Origin: Deltaproteobacteria bacterium UBA6601 | GTDB lineage: Bacteria > Myxococcota_A > UBA796 > UBA9615 | DNA: 64,000 bases | Direction: 5' to 3' | Assembly: GCA_002433485.1 (NCBI GenBank) | Contig: DJIF01000054.1 | Location: 1 to 64,000, forward strand | Part shown: one piece after another, positions 63,725 through 64,000 of the stretch | How positions within the stretch are numbered: position 1 is the stretch's first letter | How the letters are laid out: each line of letters begins with the position of its first letter | The notes under the pieces: generated by a model | Told to the model about the DNA's origin: nothing | Databases searched by the model: none | Seen by the model: the letters and a program-made list of their open reading frames with translations, nothing else | Made by a program: the position numbers and the translations under genes

Positions 63725-64000
63725 TTATTGGAGGGCCAGGGTCAGCTGATATTCCCACAACAAGGGGTCGAGCGGCGGGCTGTACATGTCAACGACCAGA
63801 TAATAGCGACCCGCCTGAGGCGGGCTCCAGCCCTCGATATACTCCGCCTCACCTGCCACCGTAGCGTCCACAGCGGCGCCCTCAATACAGCTCTCGGGAG
63901 CCTGGCAGTCGGCAAGAATGTAGAGCTGCAGGTCCTCATCACTGAGGGCGCTTACATCAAGACGCCCGCCGGCTGCCATGTCCAAGGGGATGAACAACTC
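63725..64000 (-). CDS. PPC-like secreted protein, N-terminus outside window
   Basis: The frame is open from the right edge to a TAA at 63727-63725, about 91 residues of the C-terminus. The start of visible sequence is mid-protein. It has the PPC-like pattern: ELFIPLDMAAGGRLDVSALS, DEDLQLYILADCQAPESCIE (paired Cys), and AGRYYLVVDMYSPPLDPLLW near the end. This matches the fold of the PPC-like lipoprotein at 54651-55391 and the MopE-like lipoprotein, so a secreted or lipid-anchored protein is likely. Confidence 0.6.
   Translation of the reverse strand, partial: ELFIPLDMAAGGRLDVSALSDEDLQLYILADCQAPESCIEGAAVDATVAGEAEYIEGWSPPQAGRYYLVVDMYSPPLDPLLWEYQLTLALQ

Noticed and set aside
63387..63749. Plus-strand frame of 120 codons near the right edge
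   Set aside because: It overlaps the start of the TIGR04282-like gene and its promoter, is rich in Arg/Trp and has no recognised domain.

Overview
This 64 kb window has about 60% GC and is densely coded, with short intergenic gaps. I see no tRNA, rRNA, CRISPR array, insertion sequence or phage gene. The protein content suggests a Gram-negative bacterium of the former Deltaproteobacteria, most likely a Myxococcota-like or uncultivated relative. The clues are many lipoproteins, MopE-like Asp/Cys repeats (DNDCDG type), an Oar-like TonB receptor, two C-terminal tails resembling MYXO-CTERM, an Asp-rich 'DDDDTSG' linker, and MurE with the DNPR motif typical of meso-diaminopimelate ligases. Taxonomy is inferred from these traits only.

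Layout. 1-1.7 kb: a lipoprotein cut by the left edge, and a GT-C-like membrane protein. 1.7-11.1 kb (minus): dnaE, a fused glycyl-tRNA synthetase (glyQS) and pyruvate phosphate dikinase in one direction. 11.3-19.3 kb: an outer-membrane barrel, a beta-propeller lipoprotein and a small membrane protein (plus), then an Oar-like TonB receptor followed by a MopE-like lipoprotein (minus). 19.6-21.2 kb: a zinc-ribbon membrane protein and mreB. 21.2-38.3 kb (minus): a division and cell-wall cluster in the order mraZ-rsmH-ftsL-ftsI-murE-murF-mraY-ftsW-murG-murC-murB-ftsQ-ftsA-ftsZ. murD and ddl are missing from their usual places. The cluster has a recognisable MraZ operator-promoter at its head and a second promoter before ftsQ. 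smpB lies upstream of mraZ.

39-44.8 kb (plus): a thioredoxin-like lipoprotein, a VKOR-DsbA fusion, prmA, an unknown helical protein and a beta-propeller protein, tightly packed. 45-48.7 kb: two-subunit 2-oxoacid:ferredoxin oxidoreductase (korAB) and a class I glutamine amidotransferase. 48.7-55.4 kb: a secreted amidase with a transglycosylase-like N-terminus, an FGGY kinase, and three lipoproteins, one of which combines MopE-like repeats with a MYXO-CTERM-like tail. 55.5-64 kb: an HDOD signalling protein, an AttH/CrtC-like protein, a TMTC-like glycosyltransferase, a PqqD-like/zinc-ribbon protein, a UDP-sugar pyrophosphorylase-like enzyme, a lipoprotein, a TIGR04282-like glycosyltransferase, and a gene cut by the right edge.

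The genes fall into three themes: building the septum and wall (dcw cluster, mreB, amidase), core replication, translation and carbon metabolism (dnaE, glyQS, ppdK, korAB, prmA, smpB), and a cysteine-rich, metal-binding cell surface together with a periplasmic thiol-oxidation module. The most notable points are the MraZ operator, the missing murD, the extended FtsQ, hairpins at convergent gene ends that contain the stop codons, a poly-C tract at the predicted TonB-receptor start site, and proteins combining Asp/Cys repeats with thioredoxin, lipoprotein or MYXO-CTERM-like features.
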